From NCBI GenBank assembly GCA_001799735.1, contig MGUA01000011.1, positions 17,572 to 81,571 on the forward strand: a stretch of 64,000 bases of DNA, read 5' to 3'. The notes beneath the pieces were generated by a model that saw nothing but the letters and a program-made list of their open reading frames with translations, did no database searches and was not told where the DNA came from. Numbering within the stretch: position 1 is the stretch's first letter; each line of letters starts with the position of its first letter. Both the position numbers and the translations under genes were made by a program. Positions 1-6,808 of this stretch are shown piece by piece. This DNA is from Elusimicrobia bacterium GWB2_63_22 (GTDB taxonomy: Bacteria > Elusimicrobiota > Elusimicrobia > Elusimicrobiales > UBA9959).

Positions 1-968
1 CCCCGACTGTGAAGGCTAAAGTCGTGTCGCCCCCGCCAGCCGCCGGCGTGGGTAACTGGAGCGACGAGAGCCAGGACGCGGCTTACGCCATTCCCGCCAT
101 CGGCCTCTCTACCCCGATGAACGACAGGATGATGTTCGGCATAGCCGCCTACGGCGTCTCCGGCATGGGCGTGGATTACCGCGACCAGGACCCGATGGAC
201 ACCAACACCAAGGTGTCCGTTATGAAGTTCGTCCCGGCCGTCTCTTATAAGAACGGGAACTTTTCCTACGGCGCCGGCCTCGACATAGACTACCAGGCTG
301 CCGACTTCGGCCAGGGGATGTCCCATAATTACGCCGTCGGCGTGCGCCTGGGCGCGGCTTACGCGTATGAGAAATGGGCTTTCGGCCTTACCTGCGTTAC
401 TCCGCAGAACGTAAAGCACGAGCGCATCTACGACTTCGACTCCAACGGCACTTACGATACCCTGAAGCTGGAGAACCCGGCGCAGTTCGGTTTCGGCGCC
501 GCCTATAAGGGGATGGATAAGTGGTTATTCTCCGCGGACGTAAAATACATAGACTGGGCTAACGCCGACGGCTATAGCGACTTCGACTGGGAGAGCCAGA
601 CCGTGGTCGGCCTGGGCGTACAGAACAAGACCACCGACAAGCTGACCATGCGCGCCGGCTGGAACTACGGCAAGAGCCCCCTAAAGAAGCATAACGGCTT
701 CAATGCCGCTACCACTACCGCCGTGCAGGGCACCGCGATGAGCACCTTCGGCTACGAGTATTTCCGCGTGATCGGCTTCCCCGGCGTAGTGGAGCATCAC
801 CTGACGCTGGGCGCGGGCTACGAGTTCTCGCCCAAGTTCACGCTCAACCTGGGTTTCAAGAAGGCCCTGGCCAAGAAGATAACCGAGCGGGACAGCTCCG
901 GCGCCATCACCCTGGAGTCCGAGCTCTCCGAAGTTGCCTACGACCTCGGCCTCACCTTCAAGTTCTAA
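1..968 (+). CDS. FadL/OMPP1-family outer-membrane protein, 5'-truncated
   Basis: C-terminal ~320 residues of an outer-membrane beta-barrel of the OMPP1/FadL/TodX type, which moves hydrophobic compounds across the outer membrane. The reading frame is open to the window edge, so the GTG at 9 is probably internal and the signal peptide and hatch region lie upstream. Visible are alternating amphipathic strands, the FadL-like stretch AIGLSTPMNDRMMFGIAAYG, a WLFSADVKYIDW strand and a final strand ending in Phe (DLGLTFKF), the usual barrel-insertion signal. A strong terminator follows directly. Family assignment rests on strand pattern and these motifs; the substrate cannot be read from the sequence. 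Confidence 0.8.
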   Translation, partial: PTVKAKVVSPPPAAGVGNWSDESQDAAYAIPAIGLSTPMNDRMMFGIAAYGVSGMGVDYRDQDPMDTNTKVSVMKFVPAVSYKNGNFSYGAGLDIDYQAADFGQGMSHNYAVGVRLGAAYAYEKWAFGLTCVTPQNVKHERIYDFDSNGTYDTLKLENPAQFGFGAAYKGMDKWLFSADVKYIDWANADGYSDFDWESQTVVGLGVQNKTTDKLTMRAGWNYGKSPLKKHNGFNAATTTAVQGTAMSTFGYEYFRVIGFPGVVEHHLTLGAGYEFSPKFTLNLGFKKALAKKITERDSSGAITLESELSEVAYDLGLTFKF

Positions 969-986
969 AAGAAGGCTATGAATGCG

Positions 987-1012
987 AAAAGGGCGGCCCA
1001 GGCCGCCCTTTT
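987..1012 (+). terminator. Rho-independent terminator after FadL-like gene
   Basis: Perfect GC stem GGGCGGCC/GGCCGCCC flanked by AAAA and TTTT, so it can act on both strands: it ends the FadL-like gene (+) and, 15 bases beyond its stop, the convergent receiver gene (-). Confidence 0.85.
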
Positions 1013-1026
1013 CTATGCGCCAGGGC

Positions 1027-1389
1027 TCAGGCCAGCAGGGCTGAGACGGTGCTGATAAGCTCTTCTGAATTAAAAGGCTTTCCAAAGCAGGCCTGTATGC
1101 CGTGCCGAGCCGCTGTTTCCAGCAGCTCTTCGCTGGTCAGAGAACCGCTTATCAGCACCGCTTTCGTATGCTTGTCGCTTCTTTTTAGTTTCCTGATAAG
1201 CTCCGTCCCTTCTCCATCCCCCAGGTTGAAATCGGTGATGATCAGGTCAAAAGCGTTGGCGGCAGTCAGCTCCAGGGCCTCGGTCAGCGAAGCGGCCATG
1301 GAAACGGCGTAGCCCCCCGAGGAGAAGACACGGGAGTACAGCTTCCTCATGGAGGCTTCGTCATCTACGATAAGCAGCGTCTTGGCCAT
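1027..1389 (-). CDS. Receiver-only response regulator (CheY-like)
   Basis: 120-residue stand-alone receiver domain with no output domain. The phosphorylation site is complete: acidic pair D9/D10, phospho-acceptor D53 (LIITDFNLGDG), S81 in place of the switch Thr (AVLISGS) and K104 (FGKPF). It would relay phosphate in a multi-step or CheY-like pathway, or act by protein-protein contact. It is divergent from the ECF sigma gene and has a good SD (GGAGG) before ATG. A copy of the same promoter motif that precedes the sigma gene sits just upstream on its own strand, so it may belong to that sigma regulon. Cognate kinase unknown. Confidence 0.88.
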   Translation of the reverse strand: MAKTLLIVDDEASMRKLYSRVFSSGGYAVSMAASLTEALELTAANAFDLIITDFNLGDGEGTELIRKLKRSDKHTKAVLISGSLTSEELLETAARHGIQACFGKPFNSEELISTVSALLA

Positions 1390-1406
1390 ATGTCCTCCAA
1401 GGTTAA

Positions 1407-1433
1407 GACGCGCGGCGGGGCAAAAAGGTTTAG
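1407..1433 (-). promoter_or_regulatory. ECF-type promoter of the receiver gene (candidate)
   Basis: On the minus strand, CTAAACC (1427-1433), a 17-base spacer, then GTC (1407-1409). The same element and spacer occur before the sigma gene and before the gene at 3155. The predicted start of transcription leaves a short leader holding the GGAGG SD. Assignment to this sigma factor is inference from shared sequence and spacing. Confidence 0.6.
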
Positions 1434-1461
1434 CCGCTTTGTTTAATATAATTTAGCGGGG

Positions 1462-1496
1462 GACTAAACCAAACCCCGCACTTGGGCGTCAGTATA
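1462..1496 (+). promoter_or_regulatory. ECF-type autoregulatory promoter of the sigma operon (candidate)
   Basis: GACTAAACC (1462-1470), 17-base spacer, GTCAGTATA (1488-1496). Exact spacing and near-identical boxes recur at 3083-3117. Transcription would start near 1500, which excludes the in-frame TTG at 1482 as a start codon and favours ATG 1509. Confidence 0.65.
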
Positions 1497-1508
1497 CTTG
1501 TGGAAACA

Positions 1509-2078
1509 ATGACCAGAACGGAAAAACCAGCGGAGAGCCCGGCCGGGCAGGAAGAAGACGTGCTGAACCGGCTGGTGGCGGAGCACCAGCGGCAGGTGTA
1601 TTCCCTGGCGCTGCGCCTCACCGGCAATGCCGCCGCGGCGGACGATATAACGCAGGAAACTTTTATTTCCGCCTGGCGTCACTTAAAAGGCTTCCGCGGC
1701 GAAAGTTCTTTAAAAACCTGGCTGCTGCGCATTGCGGCCAACAAGGTCCGCTCCTACTGGCGCTGGAAAAAGCTGCGCTCCTGGGTGGGGCTGGGAACCA
1801 GGGACGAGGACGGGGAGGGCGCCGCGTTGGAAGACCTGCTGCCGGACGATCCGGCAGGGCGCCCCGAGCAGGCCGCGCTGGCAGCCGATCTTGAACGCCG
1901 CGTGCAGAAGGCCATAAACCTGCTGCCGACGCGACAGAGGGAAGTGGCGGTGCTGAGGGCTCAGGGTTTGGCGCTGGCCGAAATAGGCGCAGCGCTGGGA
2001 ATGGCCGAAGGTACGGTAAAAGCACATTGGTTCGAAGCCAGGCGCAAACTTGAGGTTTCCCTGGGGGAATATTTATGA
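1509..2078 (+). CDS. ECF-subfamily RNA polymerase sigma factor
   Basis: Group 4 (ECF) sigma factor that directs RNA polymerase to a small regulon. Sigma region 2 is clear (VAEHQRQVYSLALRLTGN, DDITQETFISAWRHL, TWLLRIAANKVRSYWR), as is the region 4 helix-turn-helix (LLPTRQREVAVLRAQGLALAEIGAALGMAEGTVKAHWFEARRKL, given in pieces: RQREVAVLRAQG, LAEIGAALGMAEGTVKAHW). The frame opens at 1482, but the promoter at 1462-1496 makes ATG 1509 the likely start. Its stop overlaps the next start (ATGA), and three small genes follow without gaps, so it heads a four-gene operon. The activating signal is not evident. Confidence 0.93.
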   Translation: MTRTEKPAESPAGQEEDVLNRLVAEHQRQVYSLALRLTGNAAAADDITQETFISAWRHLKGFRGESSLKTWLLRIAANKVRSYWRWKKLRSWVGLGTRDEDGEGAALEDLLPDDPAGRPEQAALAADLERRVQKAINLLPTRQREVAVLRAQGLALAEIGAALGMAEGTVKAHWFEARRKLEVSLGEYL

Positions 2079-2374
2079 AAGACGAAGAGAAAGAGGAAAG
2101 GCTGGTCTCGCTGCTGGCCGCCCGCCGGAGCGAAGCTTTCTGGGCGGCCCAGCGGGCGCGCATAACCGCCGGCGCCCTGCAAAAGAGCGGACCGGCGCGC
2201 GCCTGGCTGCTGGCCCCGGCGGCCGCCGCGGCCGCGTTGCTTATCGTACTGCTGGCCAAACCCCGCTTGCCCGTCCCTGCCCCGGAAACCGTTGTCAGTA
2301 CCGCGTTCCTGGAGCATCTGGACCTGCTGGATGATATGGACGTGCTTGAGGCCGTCTCAGAGGAAGAGTTATGA
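2075..2374 (+). CDS. Small single-TM protein, candidate anti-sigma factor
   Basis: 99 residues: charged N-terminal cytoplasmic segment (~1-45), one hydrophobic segment (~48-65, LLAPAAAAAALLIVLL) and an acidic periplasmic tail (LEHLDLLDDMDVLEAV). Position immediately after an ECF sigma gene, with ATGA overlap, and the single-TM topology fit a membrane anti-sigma factor. No zinc-binding HxxxCxxC motif is present, so it is not a ZAS-type protein. The acidic tail resembles a segment of the next gene product, suggesting the two interact or share ancestry. Function is inferred from context only. Confidence 0.6.
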   Translation: MKDEEKEERLVSLLAARRSEAFWAAQRARITAGALQKSGPARAWLLAPAAAAAALLIVLLAKPRLPVPAPETVVSTAFLEHLDLLDDMDVLEAVSEEEL

Positions 2375-2673
2375 GGAAAAGATACCTGACTTCGCTGCTT
2401 GGCGTGGCGCTGGCCGCGGCGGCCATGGCCGCCGCCGTTAACGCCCCCGCGGAGGTGATCGACAACCTGGATTTTTTCAGCGACTTCGAGCTGCTGTCCA
2501 ACCTGGAGATCCTGGAGAATGACGGTCCGGACGGCGAGCTGGCCGTCCCGGCGGGCGGGGCTGTCCTCTCGACCGCAACTTTTACCGCGCTGGTTTCCAC
2601 GCGCACCGTAGCCATCTCGTCCGGAACCGTCGCACTGTCAACTTCTACGCGGAGGCCTTATGAAAAGCGCTAA
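2371..2673 (+). CDS. Small secreted protein of the sigma operon
   Basis: 100 residues with an Ala-rich signal peptide (MRKRYLTSLLGVALAAAAMAAAVNA) shown here only by position 1-25, followed by an acidic helix-like part (NLDFFSDFELLSNLEILEND) and a Ser/Thr/Val-rich tail. No family recognised. ATGA overlap with the preceding gene and overlap with the following DUF3106 gene place it in the sigma operon. The LDxxxDxExL pattern echoes the tail of the candidate anti-sigma protein, so it may be a periplasmic sensor partner. Confidence 0.6.
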   Translation: MRKRYLTSLLGVALAAAAMAAAVNAPAEVIDNLDFFSDFELLSNLEILENDGPDGELAVPAGGAVLSTATFTALVSTRTVAISSGTVALSTSTRRPYEKR

Positions 2674-3079
2674 CTATATCTTAATGATCGCGTTCCTTAT
2701 ATCCGCCGGAGCTCCCGTCTCCGCCGGCGAGGAACCGCCGCAGACCCCGAAACAGGCGGCCTGGGAAAAACTCCCGGAAACGGAAAAGGCCAGGGTGCTG
2801 GCCAACTATGAAAAATGGAAAGGCCTGGACGAAGAGAAAAAGGCCGAGATAAAAGAGAAATTCGTTAAATTCAGTTCACTGCCTAAAGAGCGGCAGGCCG
2901 AGCTCCGTTCGCGCTGGGCCCGGTTTCAGACCATGCCGGAGGGCGAGCGCCAGAAGCTGCTTAAAAAATTTAAAAAATGGAAACAGCTCTCCAAAACGCG
3001 CCGCGACGAGCTGCGCCGCGAGTACCGGCAGCAGAAAAAATCCGAAAGGCGTTCGGGCGGCGGCCGGGGGCGGCGCTAA
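2660..3079 (+). CDS. DUF3106-family secreted protein
   Basis: 139 residues: signal peptide (~1-22, ending PVSAGE), then a Lys/Arg/Glu-rich helical region with repeated W-x-x-L/M-P/S-x-x-E/K-R units (WEKLPETEKARVLANYEKW, FSSLPKERQAELRSRW, FQTMPEGERQKLLKKFKKW, KQLSKTRRDELRREY). This is the DUF3106 pattern, a family of unknown function that often sits beside ECF sigma and anti-sigma genes. The basic Gly/Arg tail (GGGRGRR) is unusual and could bind polyanions. Last gene of the sigma operon; start overlaps the end of the previous gene. Confidence 0.75.
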   Translation: MKSANYILMIAFLISAGAPVSAGEEPPQTPKQAAWEKLPETEKARVLANYEKWKGLDEEKKAEIKEKFVKFSSLPKERQAELRSRWARFQTMPEGERQKLLKKFKKWKQLSKTRRDELRREYRQQKKSERRSGGGRGRR

Positions 3080-3082
3080 GGC

Positions 3083-3117
3083 GACTAAACCTTTTGCCTG
3101 CCAGCGGGGTCAGTGTA
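3083..3117 (+). promoter_or_regulatory. ECF-type promoter (second plus-strand copy)
   Basis: GACTAAACC (3083-3091), 17-base spacer, GTCAGTGTA (3109-3117): same boxes and identical spacing as the promoter before the sigma gene. Lies directly after the DUF3106 stop and drives the gene at 3155. Confidence 0.65.
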
Positions 3118-3154
3118 TAGAGCGGCATGGGCCGCAGTAACTTAAGGAGGACTT

Positions 3155-3706
3155 ATGAAGACCAGGATAATGAGCATAGCGGCCCTCAGCCTTGTTTCTG
3201 TTTTTTTCGCGGCGGCGGCAGTAAGCGCCGAGGATGCGGTTAAAGAGCAGGACAAGCTGCAGGTGCAGGACAAGCTGCAGACCCAGGAGCAGGCGCGCGA
3301 GAAGGTCATGCTGAAAGATGGTTCCGGGGACGGCCTGGAGACGAAAACCAGGACGCGCGCCCGCAAAGGCGGGGAGAACGCCAATGGCGAGGCCGCCCGC
3401 GAGCGGGCCGAGAACGCCGGCGAAGAGAAATCTCTTAAGACCGGCCTGGACCGCGCCGATGAGGCCGCGGGCGAGAACGGGCAGCAGGGGCGCGATACGG
3501 CGCGCGAAAAGCAGGGTAATGCCGGCGAGGAGAAGGCGCTGAAGAAGGCCGAAAAAGCCGGGGCGAAGGGCGAAAAAGCGCTGAAGAAACAGGAGCGCAA
3601 GCAGGAGAAGAAGGCCGTGAAGGAACAGCGGCGCGAAAGGAAGCAGGAACGCAATGAGATCCGTTCAGAGAAGCGCCAGGGTCGCCGCGGTGGCGGCAAG
3701 CGTTAA
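3155..3706 (+). CDS. Secreted highly charged Lys/Glu/Arg-rich protein
   Basis: 183 residues: signal peptide (~1-24, ending AAAVSAE), then a low-complexity, strongly charged region predicted to be extended helix. It contains a duplicated segment (DKLQVQ/DKLQTQ) and many EKALKK/KQERKQEKK units, ending RRGGGKR. No catalytic motif. It has its own ECF-type promoter and an AAGGAGG SD. The basic C-terminus resembles that of the preceding DUF3106 protein. A periplasmic stress or polyanion-binding protein of the sigma regulon is plausible but unproven. Confidence 0.7.
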   Translation: MKTRIMSIAALSLVSVFFAAAAVSAEDAVKEQDKLQVQDKLQTQEQAREKVMLKDGSGDGLETKTRTRARKGGENANGEAARERAENAGEEKSLKTGLDRADEAAGENGQQGRDTAREKQGNAGEEKALKKAEKAGAKGEKALKKQERKQEKKAVKEQRRERKQERNEIRSEKRQGRRGGGKR

Positions 3707-3721
3707 CCAGAGTCCGGCCAA

Positions 3722-3749
3722 GCCGCCGTTCCCGGGAGGGAGCGGCGGC
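3722..3749 (+). terminator. GC-rich hairpin, possible terminator
   Basis: 12-bp stem GCCGCCGTTCCC/GGGAGCGGCGGC (one G-T pair and one mismatch tolerated) between two plus-strand genes. No T-run follows, so it may attenuate or stabilise rather than terminate. Confidence 0.4.
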
Positions 3750-3763
3750 CAAAAGGGGAAAAT

Positions 3764-4633
3764 ATGAAGAGACGGCTTGTTACCGCCTTGTTTTTTTTGT
3801 TCTCGGTTTCACCGGCGCTGGCCTATACCGACGCCGGCGGCAAGTACACCGCAGGGCCGGACGGCTACTCCGGCATCAACATCTTCGCCGAATGGGGCGA
3901 CGACGACTATTATCTGCGGCCCTCGCTGAACACCTACAGCAGTGACCTGTCCGACAGGAATTCCACTTATTCCCTGGGCGGCGGCCTGGACCGCGGCCGC
4001 TGGAGCGCCGGGGCCGAGCTGTCTTTCGCTCCCGAGAAGGACGGCTATACCAACACGGCCCTTTACGGCGACCTCTCCTGCAGGCTTCTGCCGGAGCCGG
4101 AGGAGGACGCGGCCCTGGAGGACGTTTCTCTCGGCGTCTTCGCTGGGTTCACCGCGCATGAAGACAGCTACGCGCTTTCCACCACTACCGTGTCCGACGG
4201 CGGCGGGCGGCGGCAGCCCGGCTCGGCGCTGAGTTCCGCCTTCGAGCTGGGGCAGACCGATTACGGCCTTACCGCGGCGGTAAAGCTCTACGGTATCCGG
4301 GCCAGCGGGCGTTTCTCCAAGACCAGCTACGACAAGGATGTTACCGCTGACTCCCGCCAGCTGCCTGTGGACATCGGCAGCATAGGCACCAGCGGCTTTC
4401 CCGACACCGCGGTCTCCGGCCGCATCCGGCTGCCCGGCCTGCCCCTGGCCCCGGAAGCCGGCTACACTAAAACCACCTACCTGCTGGACCAGCCAGATTC
4501 CGAGTCCTTCACCGCCGGCTTGTCGCTGAAGGTAGGCGCCGCCGAGCTCTCGGCCGGCTGGGAAGGCTTTAACCCCGGCGGCGGCGACGGCAGGAGCAAT
4601 TATTATTCGGTCGGGCTGACGCTGTCGTTCTAG
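3764..4633 (+). CDS. Outer-membrane beta-barrel protein, unknown family
   Basis: 289 residues with a signal peptide (~1-20, ending SPALA), then alternating amphipathic strands rich in Tyr, Gly, Ser and Asp and a final strand YYSVGLTLSF ending in Phe, as in BAM-inserted barrels. Length suits a 10-14 strand barrel. No family recognised. It lies after the sigma-regulon genes but a hairpin separates them, so co-transcription is uncertain. A strong terminator follows. Confidence 0.65.
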   Translation: MKRRLVTALFFLFSVSPALAYTDAGGKYTAGPDGYSGINIFAEWGDDDYYLRPSLNTYSSDLSDRNSTYSLGGGLDRGRWSAGAELSFAPEKDGYTNTALYGDLSCRLLPEPEEDAALEDVSLGVFAGFTAHEDSYALSTTTVSDGGGRRQPGSALSSAFELGQTDYGLTAAVKLYGIRASGRFSKTSYDKDVTADSRQLPVDIGSIGTSGFPDTAVSGRIRLPGLPLAPEAGYTKTTYLLDQPDSESFTAGLSLKVGAAELSAGWEGFNPGGGDGRSNYYSVGLTLSF

Positions 4634-4648
4634 GACGGGCAGCCCGGT

Positions 4649-4674
4649 AAAAGGCCGCCCCGGGCGGCCTTTTT
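4649..4674 (+). terminator. Rho-independent terminator
   Basis: GC palindrome GGCCGC...GCGGCC flanked by AAAA and TTTTT right after the barrel gene stop. Confidence 0.85.
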
Positions 4675-4685
4675 GGCGTCATGCG

Positions 4686-4719
4686 TTCATATTAATATGT
4701 AAAATAGTATGAATATGAA
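4686..4719. promoter_or_regulatory. AT-rich inverted repeat over the NikR-like gene start
   Basis: Outer arms TTCATATT (4686-4693) and AATATGAA (4712-4719), plus a perfect inner palindrome CATATTAATATG (4688-4699), overlap the start codon of the NikR-like gene. There is no SD. Placement and symmetry suit an autoregulatory operator for a ribbon-helix-helix protein, but this is inference. Confidence 0.45.
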
Positions 4720-5125
4720 AAACGCCGCCCTTGACCGGTTCACCGTCTGCCTGGAGAAAGGCCTGCTCGCCCGCCTGGACGAGGTCTCCGCCGAGCGCGG
4801 CTACCCCAGCCGCTCGCAGGCCATGGCCGATTTCATCCGTAGGGCCATAGTCAGGAAAGACTGGCGCGGCGGCCGCGACTGCGCCGGCACCGTTTCCGTG
4901 GTCTACGATCCCGCCGACAGCCGCCCCGGCCGCGGCCTCGAGGCGCTGCTGCGGACTAACGCCAAAAGCGTGCTTTCCCTGCAGACCAACCTGCTGCCCG
5001 GGGGGAAGATCCTCGTTACGGCGTCTGTGGTCGGGCGGCCGGCCGCGCTGGAACGCCTGGCCGACGCCCTGCGCTCCATAAAAGGCGTTACGCACGGGGC
5101 CTTTTGCGTGGTCGCTCCTGTGTAA
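4709..5125 (+). CDS. NikR-like ribbon-helix-helix regulator lacking nickel ligands
   Basis: 138 residues with NikR architecture: N-terminal ribbon-helix-helix DNA-binding domain (~8-50, with ERGYPSRSQAMADFIRRAI matching the NikR pattern RGY-xx-RSEAIRD) and a C-terminal ACT-like sensor domain (~60-138). Alignment by eye to E. coli NikR places Gln92 and Asn94 at the H87/H89 ligands and Lys100 at C95; the HHHH stretch holding H76 is RTNAKS here. All four high-affinity nickel ligands therefore appear lost, so it probably senses something else. It starts inside an AT-rich palindrome and abuts a membrane/NTPase fusion gene (stop directly followed by ATG), whose transcription it likely controls. Confidence 0.75.
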   Translation: MNMKNAALDRFTVCLEKGLLARLDEVSAERGYPSRSQAMADFIRRAIVRKDWRGGRDCAGTVSVVYDPADSRPGRGLEALLRTNAKSVLSLQTNLLPGGKILVTASVVGRPAALERLADALRSIKGVTHGAFCVVAPV

Positions 5126-6778
5126 ATGAAGGCCAAAACTCTTCTCTGGCGCAAGGCCGCTGTTATTGGCAGCCTGTGGGCCGCCTCCGAGATCGTGCTC
5201 GGCAGTTTTCTTAAAAACGCGCATATCCCGTTCGCCGGGCTGCTGCTCAGCGGCATCGGTATCGCCATACTTGTCGCCGGGCACAGGCTCTGGCCGGAGA
5301 AAGGGCTCTTGTGGCGCGCCGGCCTTGTCTGCGCGGCCATGAAGGCGATCTCTCCCAGCGCGGTGCTGCTCAGCCCCATGGTGGCTATTTTCGCGGAAGG
5401 CCTGCTGGCCGAAACGGCGGTCCGGCTGCTGGGCGGAAATGCGGCCGGGTACCTTTTCGCCGGCGGCCTGGCCATGAGCTGGGGCCTTATCCACAAGATA
5501 GGAAAGCTTTACATCTTTTACGGCCCGGATTCCCTGGCGCTGTACGTTAAAGGCCTTGAAAAACTGAGGTCGTGGCTGGGCCAGCCCGGCGGGGTCTGGG
5601 GCCCCTTGCTGATAGTGCTGGCGGCTTATTTTCTGGCAGGCACCGCCGCCTCCCTTGTGGGCATGCGGGCGGCGGCCGGGGGACAGACGGTGGCGTTGGG
5701 GCGGGGGAGCGCGAACCTCCTCAAGCCTCGCCCCGGCGGACCGGCCGCCGGCCATTACTCCGCGCTTTTCCTTTTTATGCATTTGGTCGCAGTGTCCGGG
5801 CTGATGGTTTCCGGCCGGCTGCCGCTGGCCCCGGTTTGCGGCCTGTCGCTGGTTTACGGTTTTGCCTGCGCCCTGTCCTACCGCCGCGCGGCGGCCCTGC
5901 TGGGCAAAGGCGGCCTCTGGCTCGGCGTAGGAGCGGTTTCGCTGCTGGCCGGCTGGCTGCTGGGCGACTGGGGCTCGGGTTTGCGGATGGCGGCGCGGGC
6001 TTTTGCGCTTACGCTGGGCTTTGCCGCGATAGCGCAGGAATTGATGAACCCGCGGGTGCGCCGCGCGCTGGAGCGTTTTGCCGGGCCAGCCTTCTTTGAA
6101 ACCCTGGAATACGCTTTTGCCACCCTGCCGCTGGTATTGGGTTCGCTTCCCTCGGGGCGCGACCTGGCGCTGCGCCCCGCCGCCTCGCTGCGCACCATAA
6201 TTTCCCGGGCGCCCTGCCTGCTGGAAAGGCCGCGCCGGCAGGTTTTCATAATAACGGGCGGGCACGGCTCTGGAAAGACCACCCTGGCCGCAGCTCTGGC
6301 AGGGTTGTTGAGAGACAGCGGCCGGAAGCCAGCCGGCATAATAGCCGAAGGCTCCTGGAAGAACGGAGTGCGCGCCGGGTTCGACCTGAAGGATCTGTCT
6401 TCCGGGGCCAGTACCCCGTTTTGCCGCCGGGAACCTGGCGGGGAGATCCGTGCCGGCGAGTTCCGGTTCTTCGGGGCTGGCCTCGCGGCGGGCCAGGCCG
6501 CATTTTCCGCGGACAAGACCTCCTCTTCCGCCGCCGTCTTTCTGGACGAGGCCGGGTTCCTGGAGCTGGAGGGGGGCGGGTGGGCGCCGCAGCTGGAGAG
6601 CATGCTGGCGGAGAACGGCGCGCCCCTGGTGCTGGTGGTAAGGGACTACCTGCTGGAGAAGATCATCGCCCGCTGGCGCATAAAACCAGCCGCGGTCTGG
6701 AGGGCGGGGGAGACCGCGCCGGCGGCAGCGCTGGCAGGGCTGCTTTGTTCTGTTGACTCGCCAGAGCCAACTTGTTAG
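5126..6778 (+). CDS. Membrane transporter-like domain fused to THEP1-like P-loop NTPase
   Basis: 550 residues in three parts. Residues ~1-190 form an integral membrane domain resembling an ECF-transporter S component (GSLWAASEIVLGSFLK, IPFAGLLLSGIG, SPMVAIFAEGLLAE). Residues ~200-360 hold further hydrophobic helices with a T-component-like stretch (LEYAFATLPLVLGSLPSG). Residues ~370-550 form a P-loop NTPase with Walker A TGGHGSGKTT, GVRAGFDLKDLSSG and VFLDEAGFLELEGGGW, matching the THEP1/NTPase_1 family. Such a fusion would couple nucleotide hydrolysis to uptake of a small solute. It starts immediately after the NikR-like stop. Substrate is unknown; the S- and T-component labels are inference from pattern. 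Confidence 0.65.
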   Translation: MKAKTLLWRKAAVIGSLWAASEIVLGSFLKNAHIPFAGLLLSGIGIAILVAGHRLWPEKGLLWRAGLVCAAMKAISPSAVLLSPMVAIFAEGLLAETAVRLLGGNAAGYLFAGGLAMSWGLIHKIGKLYIFYGPDSLALYVKGLEKLRSWLGQPGGVWGPLLIVLAAYFLAGTAASLVGMRAAAGGQTVALGRGSANLLKPRPGGPAAGHYSALFLFMHLVAVSGLMVSGRLPLAPVCGLSLVYGFACALSYRRAAALLGKGGLWLGVGAVSLLAGWLLGDWGSGLRMAARAFALTLGFAAIAQELMNPRVRRALERFAGPAFFETLEYAFATLPLVLGSLPSGRDLALRPAASLRTIISRAPCLLERPRRQVFIITGGHGSGKTTLAAALAGLLRDSGRKPAGIIAEGSWKNGVRAGFDLKDLSSGASTPFCRREPGGEIRAGEFRFFGAGLAAGQAAFSADKTSSSAAVFLDEAGFLELEGGGWAPQLESMLAENGAPLVLVVRDYLLEKIIARWRIKPAAVWRAGETAPAAALAGLLCSVDSPEPTC

Positions 6779-6784
6779 TATATA

Positions 6785-6806
6785 GTTATTGGCGTATGCC
6801 AATAAC
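6785..6806. promoter_or_regulatory. Perfect inverted repeat, operator of the DUF134 gene
   Basis: GTTATTGGC-GTAT-GCCAATAAC: 9-bp perfect arms and a 4-base centre, ending three bases before the DUF134 start codon. Spacing and symmetry fit a dimeric regulator binding site, probably for the DUF134 protein itself. As RNA it could also form a hairpin that hides the start. Confidence 0.6.
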
Positions 6807-6808
6807 CT

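Noticed and set aside
1482..1508. TTG start for the sigma factor
   Set aside because: The candidate promoter -10 box overlaps this segment, so the mRNA would start downstream; ATG 1509 fits.
4679..6802. Long minus-strand ORF of 707 codons opposite the NikR-like and fusion genes
   Set aside because: It is a mirror of GC-rich coding sequence; translation is low-complexity (Gln, Arg, Ala, Gly) with no domain, and the plus strand holds recognisable proteins.
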